Part shown: piece by piece, positions 26,095 to 35,588 of the stretch
Layout: each line of letters begins with the position of its first letter
Position numbering within the stretch: position 1 is the first letter of the stretch
Source: Bacterioplanoides sp965200585
GTDB lineage: Bacteria; Pseudomonadota; Gammaproteobacteria; Pseudomonadales; Oceanobacteraceae
DNA length: 64,000 nt
Assembly: GCF_965200585.1 (NCBI RefSeq)
Contig: NZ_OZ241361.1
Reading direction: 5' to 3' (one strand)
Translations under genes and position numbers: made by a program
The notes under the pieces: model-generated
The model's database searches: none
Seen by the model: only the letters and a program-made list of their open reading frames with translations
What the model was told of the DNA's origin: nothing

Positions 26095-26598
26095 TTACGT
26101 ACTGGATTCGAACACTGCACTATCAAATAACTCGCTAAATTTGGTAGCTACAATGCTAACCCCTTTTTTCTCTTTAATTGCCAGTAACATATCCTTCGGG
26201 CTTTGAGCGACATCATGCCAGACTTCATATACTGGCGGATTACTTCCTTCCAGTGGGTTGAATACAAAACAGTTCCTGGACCAGTTTGAACCATATCCAA
26301 AAGTAAAGTAACCAATTTTTAATAAATACTTGCCAGGATATGATTCAATATTACAATCATTTAGAAGTGATGTGTCCAGTATAGTAATTTCTTCAACTCC
26401 ATTGAAATCATCTTCTGGCGGGAATGCCTGCCACCCGACATTTAGCCCTGCTAATGGCATAGAGCAGACTATCTCGATATACCACTCAGGAATTAAACCA
26501 TCCAATTTTGAATTAAGGGATTCCAAGCCATCTTTATTTAAGACTTGTCCTACTTCATCACTCTTCTCTAGAAATTTTTTAATTGATTCTTTAATCAT
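26095..26598 (-). CDS. SMI1/KNR4 (SUKH) family protein
   Basis: 167 residues with the SUKH-type pattern: N-terminal helix, IPEWYIEIVCSMPLAG, hydrophobic strands, ILKIGYFTFGYGS-like core and a C-terminal SPKDML / FSELFDSAVF helix. SUKH proteins are widespread immunity proteins against polymorphic nuclease toxins. No toxin is adjacent. ATG at 26598; no strong RBS. First gene of the minus-strand small-gene array. Confidence 0.75.
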   Translation of the reverse strand: MIKESIKKFLEKSDEVGQVLNKDGLESLNSKLDGLIPEWYIEIVCSMPLAGLNVGWQAFPPEDDFNGVEEITILDTSLLNDCNIESYPGKYLLKIGYFTFGYGSNWSRNCFVFNPLEGSNPPVYEVWHDVAQSPKDMLLAIKEKKGVSIVATKFSELFDSAVFESST

Positions 26599-26734
26599 GA
26601 TTGGATTCCAATTTTTATAGAGTACATAAAATATACCGTTTTAGCAGAATTTTTCAGTGATACAGCTTCTTGCCGCCCGTTGGTAAGGCCGGTACGAAAA
26701 CGAACGGTTTTCTTTACGCTAGATGAAGTAATAC

Positions 26735-26772
26735 AAAAAAGCCCCAGTGCCACTCAGGGAGCAGCACTGGGG
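26735..26772 (-). terminator. Terminator of the cobN-like gene
   Basis: GCCCCAGTGC (26741-26750) and GCACTGGGGC (26763-26772) form a perfect 10-bp stem; read on the minus strand a T6 run follows (26735-26740). It lies 22 nt after the cobN-like stop. Confidence 0.93.
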
Positions 26773-26793
26773 CTTGATTACTCAGTTCCTGTG

Positions 26794-29700
26794 CTACAAG
26801 CGGCGGCTGCGCAGGAAGCCAACCAACATCGCCAGCAGAGCAAACAAGATAGCGGCGATTTGCAGCATGGCATAATCATCGCTGGTCTGGTTGTCAGACT
26901 CTTCCGTAGAGGTTTCTGTTTGCTCTGAAGCAGAATCATCCGCAGCATTTTTCTGTTGCAGCTGCTCCAGTTTCTCAACGGTTTCAGCTTTTAACTCCAG
27001 CTCGGCAATCCGGCTGTATTCAGTCGTCTGCTCGGCTGTTTCATCCACAACAGGCCGCGCCAGATCAATCTGCTGTTTTAACGCCTGCCACTGCTCAGCG
27101 CTGACGTGTTGCTCCAGCCAACTCAGCATCGGATTATCCGGGTCGGTATGACCGCTGCCTGGTAAACTATTTTTAGCAACTAATTCAGCAAACTCTGCGG
27201 CCAATTGCTGAATGGTTTGCTCATCGGCATTCCAGAATTCTTTCTGAATAGCGACCAGCATAATGGCCAGCATATTGGCTTTAACATGGGCGTTATGACC
27301 TTGGCTCAAAAACTCATCTAGCTGCAGCTGATGTTTATCGTCGATATAAACCGATTTCACTTCTTCCCAGGCCCAGTCGCCAACCAATGTAGGATTGGTG
27401 ACCTGCCAGCCCCATAAATATTCGAGGAATTCATTACCCATGGTACGGGCACCGGCATAGCCATGTTCCATCAGGCTTTTTAACCATTCAGGATTTAAGA
27501 AACGGCCCCGTAATTCCTGACGCAAGGCTAAGCCTAACGGCCGCGCTTTAAAGTTTTGTGGATCACTGTGGTCGAGTACAAAGTTATTCGGTGCCTGACC
27601 ACTAACGGATTCAACTGCCAGACTTAAACCGCCGAGGTAATCAAAAGCGTCGTTATTATCAATTAAGCCATACAGGTTACTGGAGCGACCGAAGTAGGTA
27701 TTTTCAACGTCTTTTAATAAGGTTTTAAAGGCTTTTTGAGCGGGGGCACCAAAGTCTTTTAAGCCATAGCTATGGCCAATACGGCGAATATAAACATCAG
27801 CCAGCTCGCTGCGGTTTTCCCACGCGCCAGAGCGTTCAACCATACGATTAACACCGGCACCATAACTGCCTGGTGCATCACCGAATACCCGCATACTGGC
27901 AATCACACCGGCTTGTTTTTCATCAACGCCATCGCGTAATAACACACGCGCCTGATCAACCCAGTGTTTAGCGACCTGATTAAAGTCTAATGATTCGCTG
28001 CCGCCTTTTGCATCCTTTCCTAATAAACTCAGCGCTTCTGATAACGCCAGTGTTAACGCCGGATAATCCGTACGAATCACATCAGCAGAAGCATCCAACG
28101 CCATTAATGAAGCGCGATTTAATAACGACATTTGCTGGCTGTATAAATCACGGAATAACCCCGAGCTGGTGAAAACCATATCGCGGCGGCTACGGCCTGA
28201 TTCTAATGTTTGGCGTTTTAATCCTTTCACTAAACCACGGCTGTTCCATACCGGCTCTAAGCCGAGCATATCCAGACCAAAAGCGATCATCACGCCTTCA
28301 TCACGTACCACGTCCGATGCCCATAAAATCACCGCTTCGTTTTTATCAGCACTTTGTGGATTATTTTTACGCGCATCGGCAGCCATTTCTTTGCCTAACT
28401 GCCAGGCAATTTTGGATGGAATTAAACTGGAGTCCAGCGCATAAAAATTACGTCCGGTCGGTAAGCTGTCGGGGCTGCGAATTGGGTCATTGCCTTGACC
28501 CGGCGCCACATAGCGACCATTCAAACCATTGATTAATGCTGCCATCTCGGCATCCGGCGATTGTTGCAGCAATTGCTTCCAGCCGCTTTGTTTTTCTTTA
28601 TCATCAGCGCTTAACGGTGAGCTGTCGGAACCTTTATGACGTCCGAGCATGGATTGCAACATCATCTCGACGGCATTGTCATCCCAGTTTTTACCAAAGA
28701 TATGCAAACCCAGTGGCATAAAGCGTTCTTGCAGATCCGTCAGGTAATGGCCGACTTCATGCACCAGCATATCGTCGTCGACTTCTTCAAAACTGATGCC
28801 CATCACCGCTAATTCTGCCGACATGGCTTGTGCCAGTTCATCGCGTAATTCGAGCTGGTCGACTTTTTCAACAATCTGTTGCACCAAACGCTCGGCAACG
28901 GCTTCGTTACCACTGCCATGGCTGGCTTCAAAACTTTCGATTAACTGACGCAGTTGTAATAACTCATCGTACAGTGGTGTGCTTTCCAGCGGTGGCGTCA
29001 GGTGGTCAACCATCACGGCTAAACCACGACGTTTGGCCTGAATACCTTCACCTACGCCATCCACAATATACGGATAAATACCCGGAATATCGGCGCCAAT
29101 AATGCGTGAATAATCGTCTTCACCTAAACCCACGCTACGGCGTGGTAAAAATTCATAAGTGGAGTGACGGCCTAAATGCACATAAGCATCGGCTTTAAAT
29201 TCGTTGCGTAAGAAGTGATAAAACGCCAGGTACTGATGCGGTGGCGGGAAGGCTAAATTTGCGTGTAATAATTCTTCGTTAATTTCCCAGCCACGCGGCG
29301 GTTGTGGGCCAAGAAACACATTACCAAATTGCAGGCCAGGTAATAACAACTGACCATTTAAGGTCATAACGTTCCCGGGGGCTTCACCCCAGCCGCCTAA
29401 GCCTTCAATGCCGGTTTTCTGTAACGCTTTAATCAGTTGTGGCGCTTCTTTATCCAGACAAGCCGGGTATTGGCCGTTGTTAATTTTTTGCGCCGTTTCA
29501 ACCGTGTGTAAATAACACACTTCTAACTGTTCAATTAAGGCCAATGCTCTTTCACGGCCTTTGTGATCAACACCTTCCAGCAGGTGGTGCATTTCTTCAA
29601 AGGTATGATGCAGCAAGCCATCAGCCAGCTCAGGTTTTTTCGCCACAATGGTGGCTCTTAATTGTTCATGTAATAAACCAAACGGGCCATTCACCATTTC

Positions 29701-31197
29701 GTTTTTAACGCTGGCGGGCAAGGTACTAAACCAGCCCTGGTAATTTTCCGCTGTCATGGTCTGAATACGGCTGGCCATTTGTTGTAACGCATTGGCATCG
29801 CGTGGCAGGTTAACGCCTTTTTGTTGTAATAAATCCAACAGGGCGTCTTGTGACTCCGGCAATTCGCCAACGTTATAGCCCTGAGCTTTTAACTGATTAA
29901 GGATTTGCCATAACGAAGCGGGTACGTCGAGATTATCAGCACCAATATTATGGCGACCCGGCGGGTGGTTGTAATACACAATGGCTATGCGTTTTTCGGC
30001 ATTGGTTTTTTGTTGCAGGATATGCCAACGATTCAGGCGAGCAGTTAAGGTATTTAAGCCTTCTTGTTTGGCTTCAATGGCCTGAATACGAATACCACTG
30101 ATGGCGTCGTTATGAGGCTCTCCGGCAGTGGCAACAATCAGAGGCTGAGATGCGCCCTGAAGCTCGGGCATCGCTACCTGATAATACACTTTCTCAGCGG
30201 CCAGGCCATCCGCCGATAACTGATGTTCCACCGCGCTGCGGTCGCGTAATTTAATCGCTTTTAATAGCGGTACATTCAGTTGTTGTAGCAGAGCATTTAC
30301 TTGCTCACGGCCTTCACCGCCACCAATGACAAAATCCTGCAGCATTACAATGGCGCTTAGCTGCTGTTGATAAGGGATTAATTGCTCAACCGCTTTCACA
30401 CCGGCTTCGCCCCAATACGCCAGGGAACCAATACATTGCTGCTTTTGCGCTTCAATTTGCTGACATAGGTGACGCAATAACGCCGCATCCGCTGGGCGGC
30501 CACCGCCAGCATGATCGAGAATGGCGACAATAGGCTGGTTGTTAATAGCAGGAAACTGCGTCTGGATTTCACCGTTAGCAAACCAGCGCAGGCGCGGTTG
30601 AGGTAACGGTGCCGCAGCTGCTACCGGCTCTCCTAATTGCTGAAATACCCAGTTAAATAATGCTTTGCTGTTATCGGCACCACCGGCTTGCCAATAAGCA
30701 CGCGCCTGTAGCCATAAGGCCTGATCAGGGTTTTGTTGTTGAATACGAGTGAGCCATTGTGAAAAATTGTCTTCAGCGCGTTGTTTGCCCAGTTCCCGCA
30801 CCTGCTGCTGGCTGCTGAAAAAACGCTGACCCTGTATTTCACTCATGCCCACCAGGCGGTGATCACTGTTAAAAATAAATAATGGCTTTTTTTGCTGGTG
30901 ATAGGCTTTTAGCAGCGGCGTGAGTTCGGCAACCGCCGGGCCAAATAAACCGGCACCAACAATGGCGCTGGCATTCAGAATAAGTTGCGCCCGCTGTTCG
31001 GTATCGGCTTCATAAATTTGACCATCAGTACGGGCTTTCACCGTTAGATCTGGATGTTGCTGTTTTAATAAACGCGCGGCTTCTGCCACGGTTTCAGCAT
31101 TTCGTTGTGACGTTAAAACCAATAAATAGTCATCGGCCGCCTGAACCTGCCAGGGCAGGAGCAGGGTGAAAAGAACGAGTATCGATAAATACCGCAT
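26794..31197 (-). CDS. Secreted, membrane-anchored CobN-like chelatase family protein
   Basis: A 1467-residue protein of the CobN/BchH (PF02514) superfamily, length and central motifs (GNVMTLNGQLLLPGLQFGNVFLGPQPPRGW, AFYHFLRNEFKADAYVHLGRHSTYEFLP, LGEDDYSRIIGADIPGIYPYIVDGVGEG) as in CobN large subunits. Unlike cytosolic CobN it begins with a clear signal peptide (RYLSILVLFTLLLPWQVQA) and ends in one hydrophobic helix followed by RSRRL, preceded by a Glu/Ser/Thr-rich linker, so the chelatase body should sit in the periplasm. It is behind a cobalamin riboswitch. No cobS, cobT, btuB, exbBD or other cobalamin gene is adjacent. HmuS-like proteins show that secreted CobN homologues can remove metal from tetrapyrroles; whether this one inserts, removes or only binds is unknown. 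Confidence 0.85.
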   Translation of the reverse strand: MRYLSILVLFTLLLPWQVQAADDYLLVLTSQRNAETVAEAARLLKQQHPDLTVKARTDGQIYEADTEQRAQLILNASAIVGAGLFGPAVAELTPLLKAYHQQKKPLFIFNSDHRLVGMSEIQGQRFFSSQQQVRELGKQRAEDNFSQWLTRIQQQNPDQALWLQARAYWQAGGADNSKALFNWVFQQLGEPVAAAAPLPQPRLRWFANGEIQTQFPAINNQPIVAILDHAGGGRPADAALLRHLCQQIEAQKQQCIGSLAYWGEAGVKAVEQLIPYQQQLSAIVMLQDFVIGGGEGREQVNALLQQLNVPLLKAIKLRDRSAVEHQLSADGLAAEKVYYQVAMPELQGASQPLIVATAGEPHNDAISGIRIQAIEAKQEGLNTLTARLNRWHILQQKTNAEKRIAIVYYNHPPGRHNIGADNLDVPASLWQILNQLKAQGYNVGELPESQDALLDLLQQKGVNLPRDANALQQMASRIQTMTAENYQGWFSTLPASVKNEMVNGPFGLLHEQLRATIVAKKPELADGLLHHTFEEMHHLLEGVDHKGRERALALIEQLEVCYLHTVETAQKINNGQYPACLDKEAPQLIKALQKTGIEGLGGWGEAPGNVMTLNGQLLLPGLQFGNVFLGPQPPRGWEINEELLHANLAFPPPHQYLAFYHFLRNEFKADAYVHLGRHSTYEFLPRRSVGLGEDDYSRIIGADIPGIYPYIVDGVGEGIQAKRRGLAVMVDHLTPPLESTPLYDELLQLRQLIESFEASHGSGNEAVAERLVQQIVEKVDQLELRDELAQAMSAELAVMGISFEEVDDDMLVHEVGHYLTDLQERFMPLGLHIFGKNWDDNAVEMMLQSMLGRHKGSDSSPLSADDKEKQSGWKQLLQQSPDAEMAALINGLNGRYVAPGQGNDPIRSPDSLPTGRNFYALDSSLIPSKIAWQLGKEMAADARKNNPQSADKNEAVILWASDVVRDEGVMIAFGLDMLGLEPVWNSRGLVKGLKRQTLESGRSRRDMVFTSSGLFRDLYSQQMSLLNRASLMALDASADVIRTDYPALTLALSEALSLLGKDAKGGSESLDFNQVAKHWVDQARVLLRDGVDEKQAGVIASMRVFGDAPGSYGAGVNRMVERSGAWENRSELADVYIRRIGHSYGLKDFGAPAQKAFKTLLKDVENTYFGRSSNLYGLIDNNDAFDYLGGLSLAVESVSGQAPNNFVLDHSDPQNFKARPLGLALRQELRGRFLNPEWLKSLMEHGYAGARTMGNEFLEYLWGWQVTNPTLVGDWAWEEVKSVYIDDKHQLQLDEFLSQGHNAHVKANMLAIMLVAIQKEFWNADEQTIQQLAAEFAELVAKNSLPGSGHTDPDNPMLSWLEQHVSAEQWQALKQQIDLARPVVDETAEQTTEYSRIAELELKAETVEKLEQLQQKNAADDSASEQTETSTEESDNQTSDDYAMLQIAAILFALLAMLVGFLRSRRL

Positions 31198-31239
31198 AGA
31201 AACCTCAAGTCAGCAGGGCTTGAGGGAGAGAAAACGTAC

Positions 31240-31440
31240 CGTACAGATTCCGGCTGTATTTTAAAACGCAGGAAACGCCAGTACCGAGTATTCCCGCCCG
31301 GTGCATTTTAATAAAGTGATGGATGCTTGTGTATCTGGCTTCGTCGGCGGGATAAACAGCCGGCGTTACAGTTGCGGGTACAGCCCCGGATTTTCACCGG
31401 TGTTCCACTTGGCATCGGGCGTTGTTCTACTGATTGTTGG
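31240..31440 (-). promoter_or_regulatory. Cobalamin (B12) riboswitch
   Basis: Reading the minus strand, the B12-box core is clear: CACCGGTGAAAATCCGGGGC followed by CTGTACCCGCAACTGTAA, at about 31364-31413. Downstream it continues with the GCC...CAGATACACAAG arm and a GGGCGGGAATACTCGGTACTGGCG kissing-loop region before the coding start at 31197. It should repress the cobN-like gene when adenosylcobalamin is abundant. Boundaries are approximate. Confidence 0.93.
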
Positions 31441-31457
31441 GATAAATGTCAATTTGC

Positions 31458-32030
31458 TCAGGCAAACGCACCAACCGGAAAGATGGCTAGCGAGCCGAAA
31501 CTGATCAACATACCTAAGGCGGCACCAACCAGAACATCGGTTGGGTAGTGCATGCCAAGAATCACACGAGACAGTGCAACCAGAATGGCAAAAGGAACCA
31601 CCAGCCAGATTAATACCGGAAAAAAAGCACTGAATAAAATGGCAAAGTTGACCGCGTTCATCGTATGGCCGGAAGGAAAACTGTACAGATCCAGTGGTGC
31701 GGTATGTGCGGTAATATCAGCAAAAGAAATAAACGGGCGCTGGCGTACCAGACGTTTTTTTAACTGGCTGTAAATCGCCACACACAGTAATGAAGTCACG
31801 GTGATATGAGCCAGCGCATATAACGCATCCATGCCATAAAGCAGTGGCATCAGTAATGCCAGGCTGTACCAGAACACACCATCGCCAAGGCGGCTGATGC
31901 CTTTAAAAAACAAGCGGATGGCACTGTAATAGCCCATGCGGTTCATTCGCTGACATAAGGTCAGTTCAAAATGGTCGGCTTTATGAAACAGTAGCGCGGT
32001 TTTTGCGGCCAGCGGTTTTGTTACCATCAT
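31458..32030 (-). CDS. PAP2-family membrane phosphatase
   Basis: 190 residues; the three PAP2 signature blocks are present: KKRLVRQRP, PSGHT, and SRVILGMHYPTDVLVG, giving the phosphatase His/Arg catalytic set. About five or six TM segments. It could dephosphorylate undecaprenyl pyrophosphate or phosphatidylglycerol phosphate-type lipids. The frame opens at 32084, but AAAGGA eight bases before the ATG at 32030 favours that start. It overlaps the end of the glycosyltransferase by 50 nt, so the two are coupled. Confidence 0.88.
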   Translation of the reverse strand: MMVTKPLAAKTALLFHKADHFELTLCQRMNRMGYYSAIRLFFKGISRLGDGVFWYSLALLMPLLYGMDALYALAHITVTSLLCVAIYSQLKKRLVRQRPFISFADITAHTAPLDLYSFPSGHTMNAVNFAILFSAFFPVLIWLVVPFAILVALSRVILGMHYPTDVLVGAALGMLISFGSLAIFPVGAFA

Positions 32031-33195
32031 AGCTTGTATCCTTTGTTTGAGCGCCTTGCAGGCGGCACTGGAATTCTTCAACAATGCTGCTCCAGGAGAT
32101 GGTCAGCGCTGTTTTCCGGGCTTGTTCACGCAGTTTTTTTAATAAATTCGGGCTGTCGAGCAGGGTGATCGCACAGTTAATAAAACTGGCGTCGTGTGCA
32201 AAGGGCGCCAGCATGCCGTTCTGGCCAGACTGAATATGTTCATGACCTGCAGCGTAATCAAAGCTGACAACGGCCAAACCACTGGCCATGGCTTCGGTAA
32301 CCACATTGCCAAAGGTGTCGGTTTTACTGGGGAATAAAAACACATCACCGCTGGCATAATGTGTCGCCAGTTCTTCACCACGTTGCATGCCGCAGCAGAT
32401 CACTTCCGGGTAATGCTCGCGGATGCGCGGTAACTCCGGGCCATCACCAACCAATACCAAACGCACACGTTCATCTGAATGCAGCAGTTGCTGGTAGGTG
32501 GCTAATGCCAGCTCCATATTTTTTTCACCGGCAATGCGGCCGACATACAACAGCACTAAATCGTCGTCTTTAACGCCCCACTGTTTACGTAATACCGCGC
32601 TGCGTTTTTGCGGGTGGAACAGCTGACTATCGACGCCACGGGCCAGCACACGAACATGATCAAAACCATGGGACTGCAATTCGTCACACTGAACGTTAGT
32701 GGGCACCAGCGTACCGGCTGTTTGGTTGTGGAAATGACGCAGGTAACCGTAGGCCAGCTTTTCCAGCCAGCCGAGATGATAATGTTCAATATATTGATGA
32801 AAATTAGTATGGAAGCCACTTAACACAGGTAAGCCAAGTTGTTTGGCAGCTTTAACCGCCGCCCAACCCATTGGCCCTTCGGTAGCGACGTAAATGGCCT
32901 GAGGCTGAAACTCATCCAGCGCCCGGCGTATGGTTTGTTTTAACGGCAGGCCAAATTTCAGCTCGTTATAACCGGGAATGGGTAAGCCCGGTAACGTCAC
33001 CGTGGTTAAGCCCGGCTCTTGCTGATTGTCTTTCTGGCCCAGGTCTTGTTTGTGCTGCCGTGGACGAATCACCTGCACCGCGACTCCGCGGGCTAATAAG
33101 CCGCGTACCAGATGCCCGAGTGTATTGGCGACGCCATTAATTTCGGGGGCAAAGGTTTCGGTGATCAGTGTGATGCGTGTTAACGGAGAACTCAT
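31981..33195 (-). CDS. GT4-family glycosyltransferase
   Basis: 404 residues, GT-B fold. N-terminal TLITETFAPEINGVANTLGHLVRGL and C-terminal nucleotide-sugar domain with VGRIAGEKNMELAL, FLFPSKTDTFGNVVTEAMASGLAVVSFDYAAGHEHI (E-x7-E retaining motif). This subgroup (MgtA/SqdX-like) makes glycolipids or sugar-modified lipids. It is paralogous to the gene at 45038. The PAP2 gene overlapping its end suggests a joint role in lipid glycosylation (inference). Confidence 0.87.
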   Translation of the reverse strand: MSSPLTRITLITETFAPEINGVANTLGHLVRGLLARGVAVQVIRPRQHKQDLGQKDNQQEPGLTTVTLPGLPIPGYNELKFGLPLKQTIRRALDEFQPQAIYVATEGPMGWAAVKAAKQLGLPVLSGFHTNFHQYIEHYHLGWLEKLAYGYLRHFHNQTAGTLVPTNVQCDELQSHGFDHVRVLARGVDSQLFHPQKRSAVLRKQWGVKDDDLVLLYVGRIAGEKNMELALATYQQLLHSDERVRLVLVGDGPELPRIREHYPEVICCGMQRGEELATHYASGDVFLFPSKTDTFGNVVTEAMASGLAVVSFDYAAGHEHIQSGQNGMLAPFAHDASFINCAITLLDSPNLLKKLREQARKTALTISWSSIVEEFQCRLQGAQTKDTSYDGNKTAGRKNRATVS

Positions 33196-33307
33196 GATGG
33201 GCTTGGTTGCTCATACTTTGACGGATGTTGAGTTCTACTTTGAAATCAGAATGTGACACTTCTCTTGCAACTGCGTGACAGTCTGGTGAAGTCAGGGAAT
33301 ATCAGAA

Positions 33308-33341
33308 AAAAGCCTCTGTCTTTTGTATCAGACAAAGGCTT
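33308..33341 (-). terminator. Terminator downstream of the AraC regulator
   Basis: An imperfect stem pairing AAAGCCT-CTGTC with GACA-AAGGCTTT, with a minus-strand T6 tract beyond it. It lies 9 nt past the stop of the AraC gene at 33350. Confidence 0.8.
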
Positions 33342-33349
33342 TCAAGATT

Positions 33350-34366
33350 TTAACGATAGTACGATGGCGCATGACCGGTCCAGCGACGGAAGGCTTTGCG
33401 GAAGTTCGACGGATCGGAATAACCCACCAGTGCCGCCACTTCTTCAATCGGTAAGCCGGAATTACGCAGGTATTCAATGGCCATCTCTTTGCGTACTTCA
33501 TCCAGAATACGCTGATAGGACGTGCCCAATTCCTGCAGGCTGCGGCTCAGGGTACGGGTTGACGTTGCCAGGTGGCTGGCAACGATGTCGACAGCCGGAA
33601 ATTGCCCCGGATTCTGCAACAGAATACGGCGTACTTTGGCTGCAATGCCTTCTTTCGGGCCAAGGCGATTGAGAATCTCGGCACACTGACTTTCGGCCAT
33701 ATTAGCGGTTGCCTGATCGGCCATAATCAGCGGCATATCAAGCAAGGAAGGGTTGAGAATTAATTCGGTTCTGGGCTGATCAAACAGTACCGGGCAATCA
33801 AAGTAACGCTGATATTGGTCGGCATAATCCGGTTTGGGATGATTCAGGCGAACCTCAATCGGTTGCATATCTGCCTGGCCAGTGAGAAAACGACCCAGCG
33901 AGGTAAAGTTCACTACAAACACATCACATAACATGCGGTAGATGGCATCAACCGGGATATGGCTGGTTAAACGAATTGCGCAGTGTTGTTCCTGCTCAAT
34001 AATTTCAAAGGTAAAGGCCGGGTCGACCAGAGAATGGTACTTTAAGCCGAGATGCAGAGCGCTGCGCATATCAGCGCAACTCAACATGGCGTACCCCAAC
34101 ATGCCGTATTGGTTAATATTCAGTGACCCACCGATATCCAGTCCTAATGTCTGGCTGGGATAATGCTGAATCAGATTACTAACCAGGGTCAGCAACTGTT
34201 GATAGTTCAGGCGAGTGGTCGGGTCATCCAGCATGCTGGTACTGATGCTGGTGTTGTGCAGGATATCTGCATGTTGTAAACCCTGTTCTAACCCCACCCG
34301 TACCATAGTGGCCGGAATATTAATGGGAATTAAAGGCTCACTCAGACTCCAGGTTCCTCTGATCAT
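33350..34366 (-). CDS. AraC-family transcriptional regulator
   Basis: 338 residues. Residues about 20-205 resemble the arabinose-binding-like N-terminal domain (PF12625) common in OruR/ArgR-like AraC proteins (YGMLGYAMLSCADMRSALHLGLKYHSL). Residues about 235-335 form the double HTH: ATSTRTLSRSLQELGTSYQRILDEVRKEMAIEYLR and EEVAALVGYSDPSNFRKAFRRWTGHAPSYYR. The regulated genes and ligand are not apparent; the divergent side has no gene. Confidence 0.9.
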   Translation of the reverse strand: MIRGTWSLSEPLIPINIPATMVRVGLEQGLQHADILHNTSISTSMLDDPTTRLNYQQLLTLVSNLIQHYPSQTLGLDIGGSLNINQYGMLGYAMLSCADMRSALHLGLKYHSLVDPAFTFEIIEQEQHCAIRLTSHIPVDAIYRMLCDVFVVNFTSLGRFLTGQADMQPIEVRLNHPKPDYADQYQRYFDCPVLFDQPRTELILNPSLLDMPLIMADQATANMAESQCAEILNRLGPKEGIAAKVRRILLQNPGQFPAVDIVASHLATSTRTLSRSLQELGTSYQRILDEVRKEMAIEYLRNSGLPIEEVAALVGYSDPSNFRKAFRRWTGHAPSYYR

Positions 34367-34479
34367 GCACTTACCGTTTATTGTTTTATTTATAACGACA
34401 CAAGCATGACAGGCTTTTTGGCTAAATCAAGCCTTGCCAAAATCTGTTGACAGTGTCACGCGGGCACATGGCTATGAGG

Positions 34480-35433
34480 TTATTGATTGCGGAATGGGCG
34501 GTGATAGCGGGTCAGGAAACGTCCCAGGTCGGTGATCTGTTGATTGGAGCGATTATTCTGCAGATTCAGCAAAATAGTATTGAGTTTACTGAGGTTTTTC
34601 GGACAAGCGAGGATCAACAGGTCACTGCGACGCCACTCAAACTCACAGGGAAACACCGGCAAGCTGGCCTTATTCAGCAGGTCGATCACCTGATATGCAT
34701 CGTCGCGGCGCATAATCAGCAGCCAGAACTTACTGCGCAGGCTGTCCAATGTAGTCATATTCAGGCTTTCGACGTTAATCAAAGCACTAATGGTGGCGTC
34801 CCGTTGCTTGTGGTGGCAGTGCATCAGCGCGGCAGCAAAGTGTGTGGCTTCTTCATGGTTGACCCAATAATAGCGGCCATCCCATTCACGATAGACGATG
34901 CGGTGTGGCTTTTTATCGTCGGCAAAGGCGGTTTTCAGGTTATGTTCAAACTCTTCGGCACTCTCCCAGGGGAGCGAGCCCATGGCGTGCTCGGCGTAGG
35001 TGAGCAGGTTGGGGTAGTGTGTTTCATGGGATGAATATTCCAGCCCTTGAATAGCCGTAACCGACAACGGACGTTGATAATCCTGTTCAACAATTAACTT
35101 GCCCAGTAATGGCGACAGCTCTTTCCATTGGGCATCGGCATTTTCCAGAGATGACTGCATTGCCTGAATAATACTGTGCAGACTGAGCCAGCGATGGCTC
35201 AGGAAACTGTTTGGGTTTAGCGGGCCCATGTTACCCAGCGGCAATTCTTTAACGGCCTGAGCGGCGTACCAGACCGGAAAAAGCCGCTGAACCAGATTGT
35301 TCAGAAAAGCTTCAAGATCAAAGGCGGTCAGCGAGCTGGCACCTTTATGAACTTCTACTTTATGAGTCTCTGGTTGATGAACCTCTGGTTTATGAGCTTC
35401 GGATGCTTTAGGAGATTGTGGAGTTTCTGCCAT
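34480..35433 (-). CDS. Hypothetical protein with His/Glu/Lys/Pro-rich N-terminus
   Basis: 317 residues, cytoplasmic (no signal or TM). Residues 5-32 are a low-complexity tail with repeated H-K/Q-P/V-E units (HKPEVHQPETHKVEVHK). The rest is a globular, mostly helical domain with a WDGRYYWVNHEEATHFAAALMHCHHKQ segment rich in His and aromatic residues. No family recognised. Upstream 113-nt gap to the AraC gene shows nothing special. Confidence 0.6.
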   Translation of the reverse strand: MAETPQSPKASEAHKPEVHQPETHKVEVHKGASSLTAFDLEAFLNNLVQRLFPVWYAAQAVKELPLGNMGPLNPNSFLSHRWLSLHSIIQAMQSSLENADAQWKELSPLLGKLIVEQDYQRPLSVTAIQGLEYSSHETHYPNLLTYAEHAMGSLPWESAEEFEHNLKTAFADDKKPHRIVYREWDGRYYWVNHEEATHFAAALMHCHHKQRDATISALINVESLNMTTLDSLRSKFWLLIMRRDDAYQVIDLLNKASLPVFPCEFEWRRSDLLILACPKNLSKLNTILLNLQNNRSNQQITDLGRFLTRYHRPFRNQ

Positions 35434-35588
35434 GGACTGATGTCTTTATAACCGTGTTTAAGTTTCTGCCTGCGAAAGCTCTCAAAAATTAAATTGCCGA
35501 CTATGCTTAGTTAAGCATGCAGTACCGTTTGAACAAGTACCTGATTAGCTTATCGGCTGAACCAGCGACAACTGAACACGAGAGTTTT

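Noticed and set aside
22652..26598. Integron cassette array
   Set aside because: The genes have cassette-like size and a common orientation, but the gaps show no GTTRRRY/RYYYAAC core sites or an attC-like palindrome, and no intI lies nearby.
26794..31197. Ordinary cytosolic cobaltochelatase CobN
   Set aside because: The signal peptide and C-terminal anchor do not fit a cytosolic CobN, and neither CobS nor CobT is adjacent.
34447..35034. 195-residue plus-strand ORF
   Set aside because: It is antisense to the 317-residue gene at 34480-35433, which has the more natural composition and start; the case rests on composition only.
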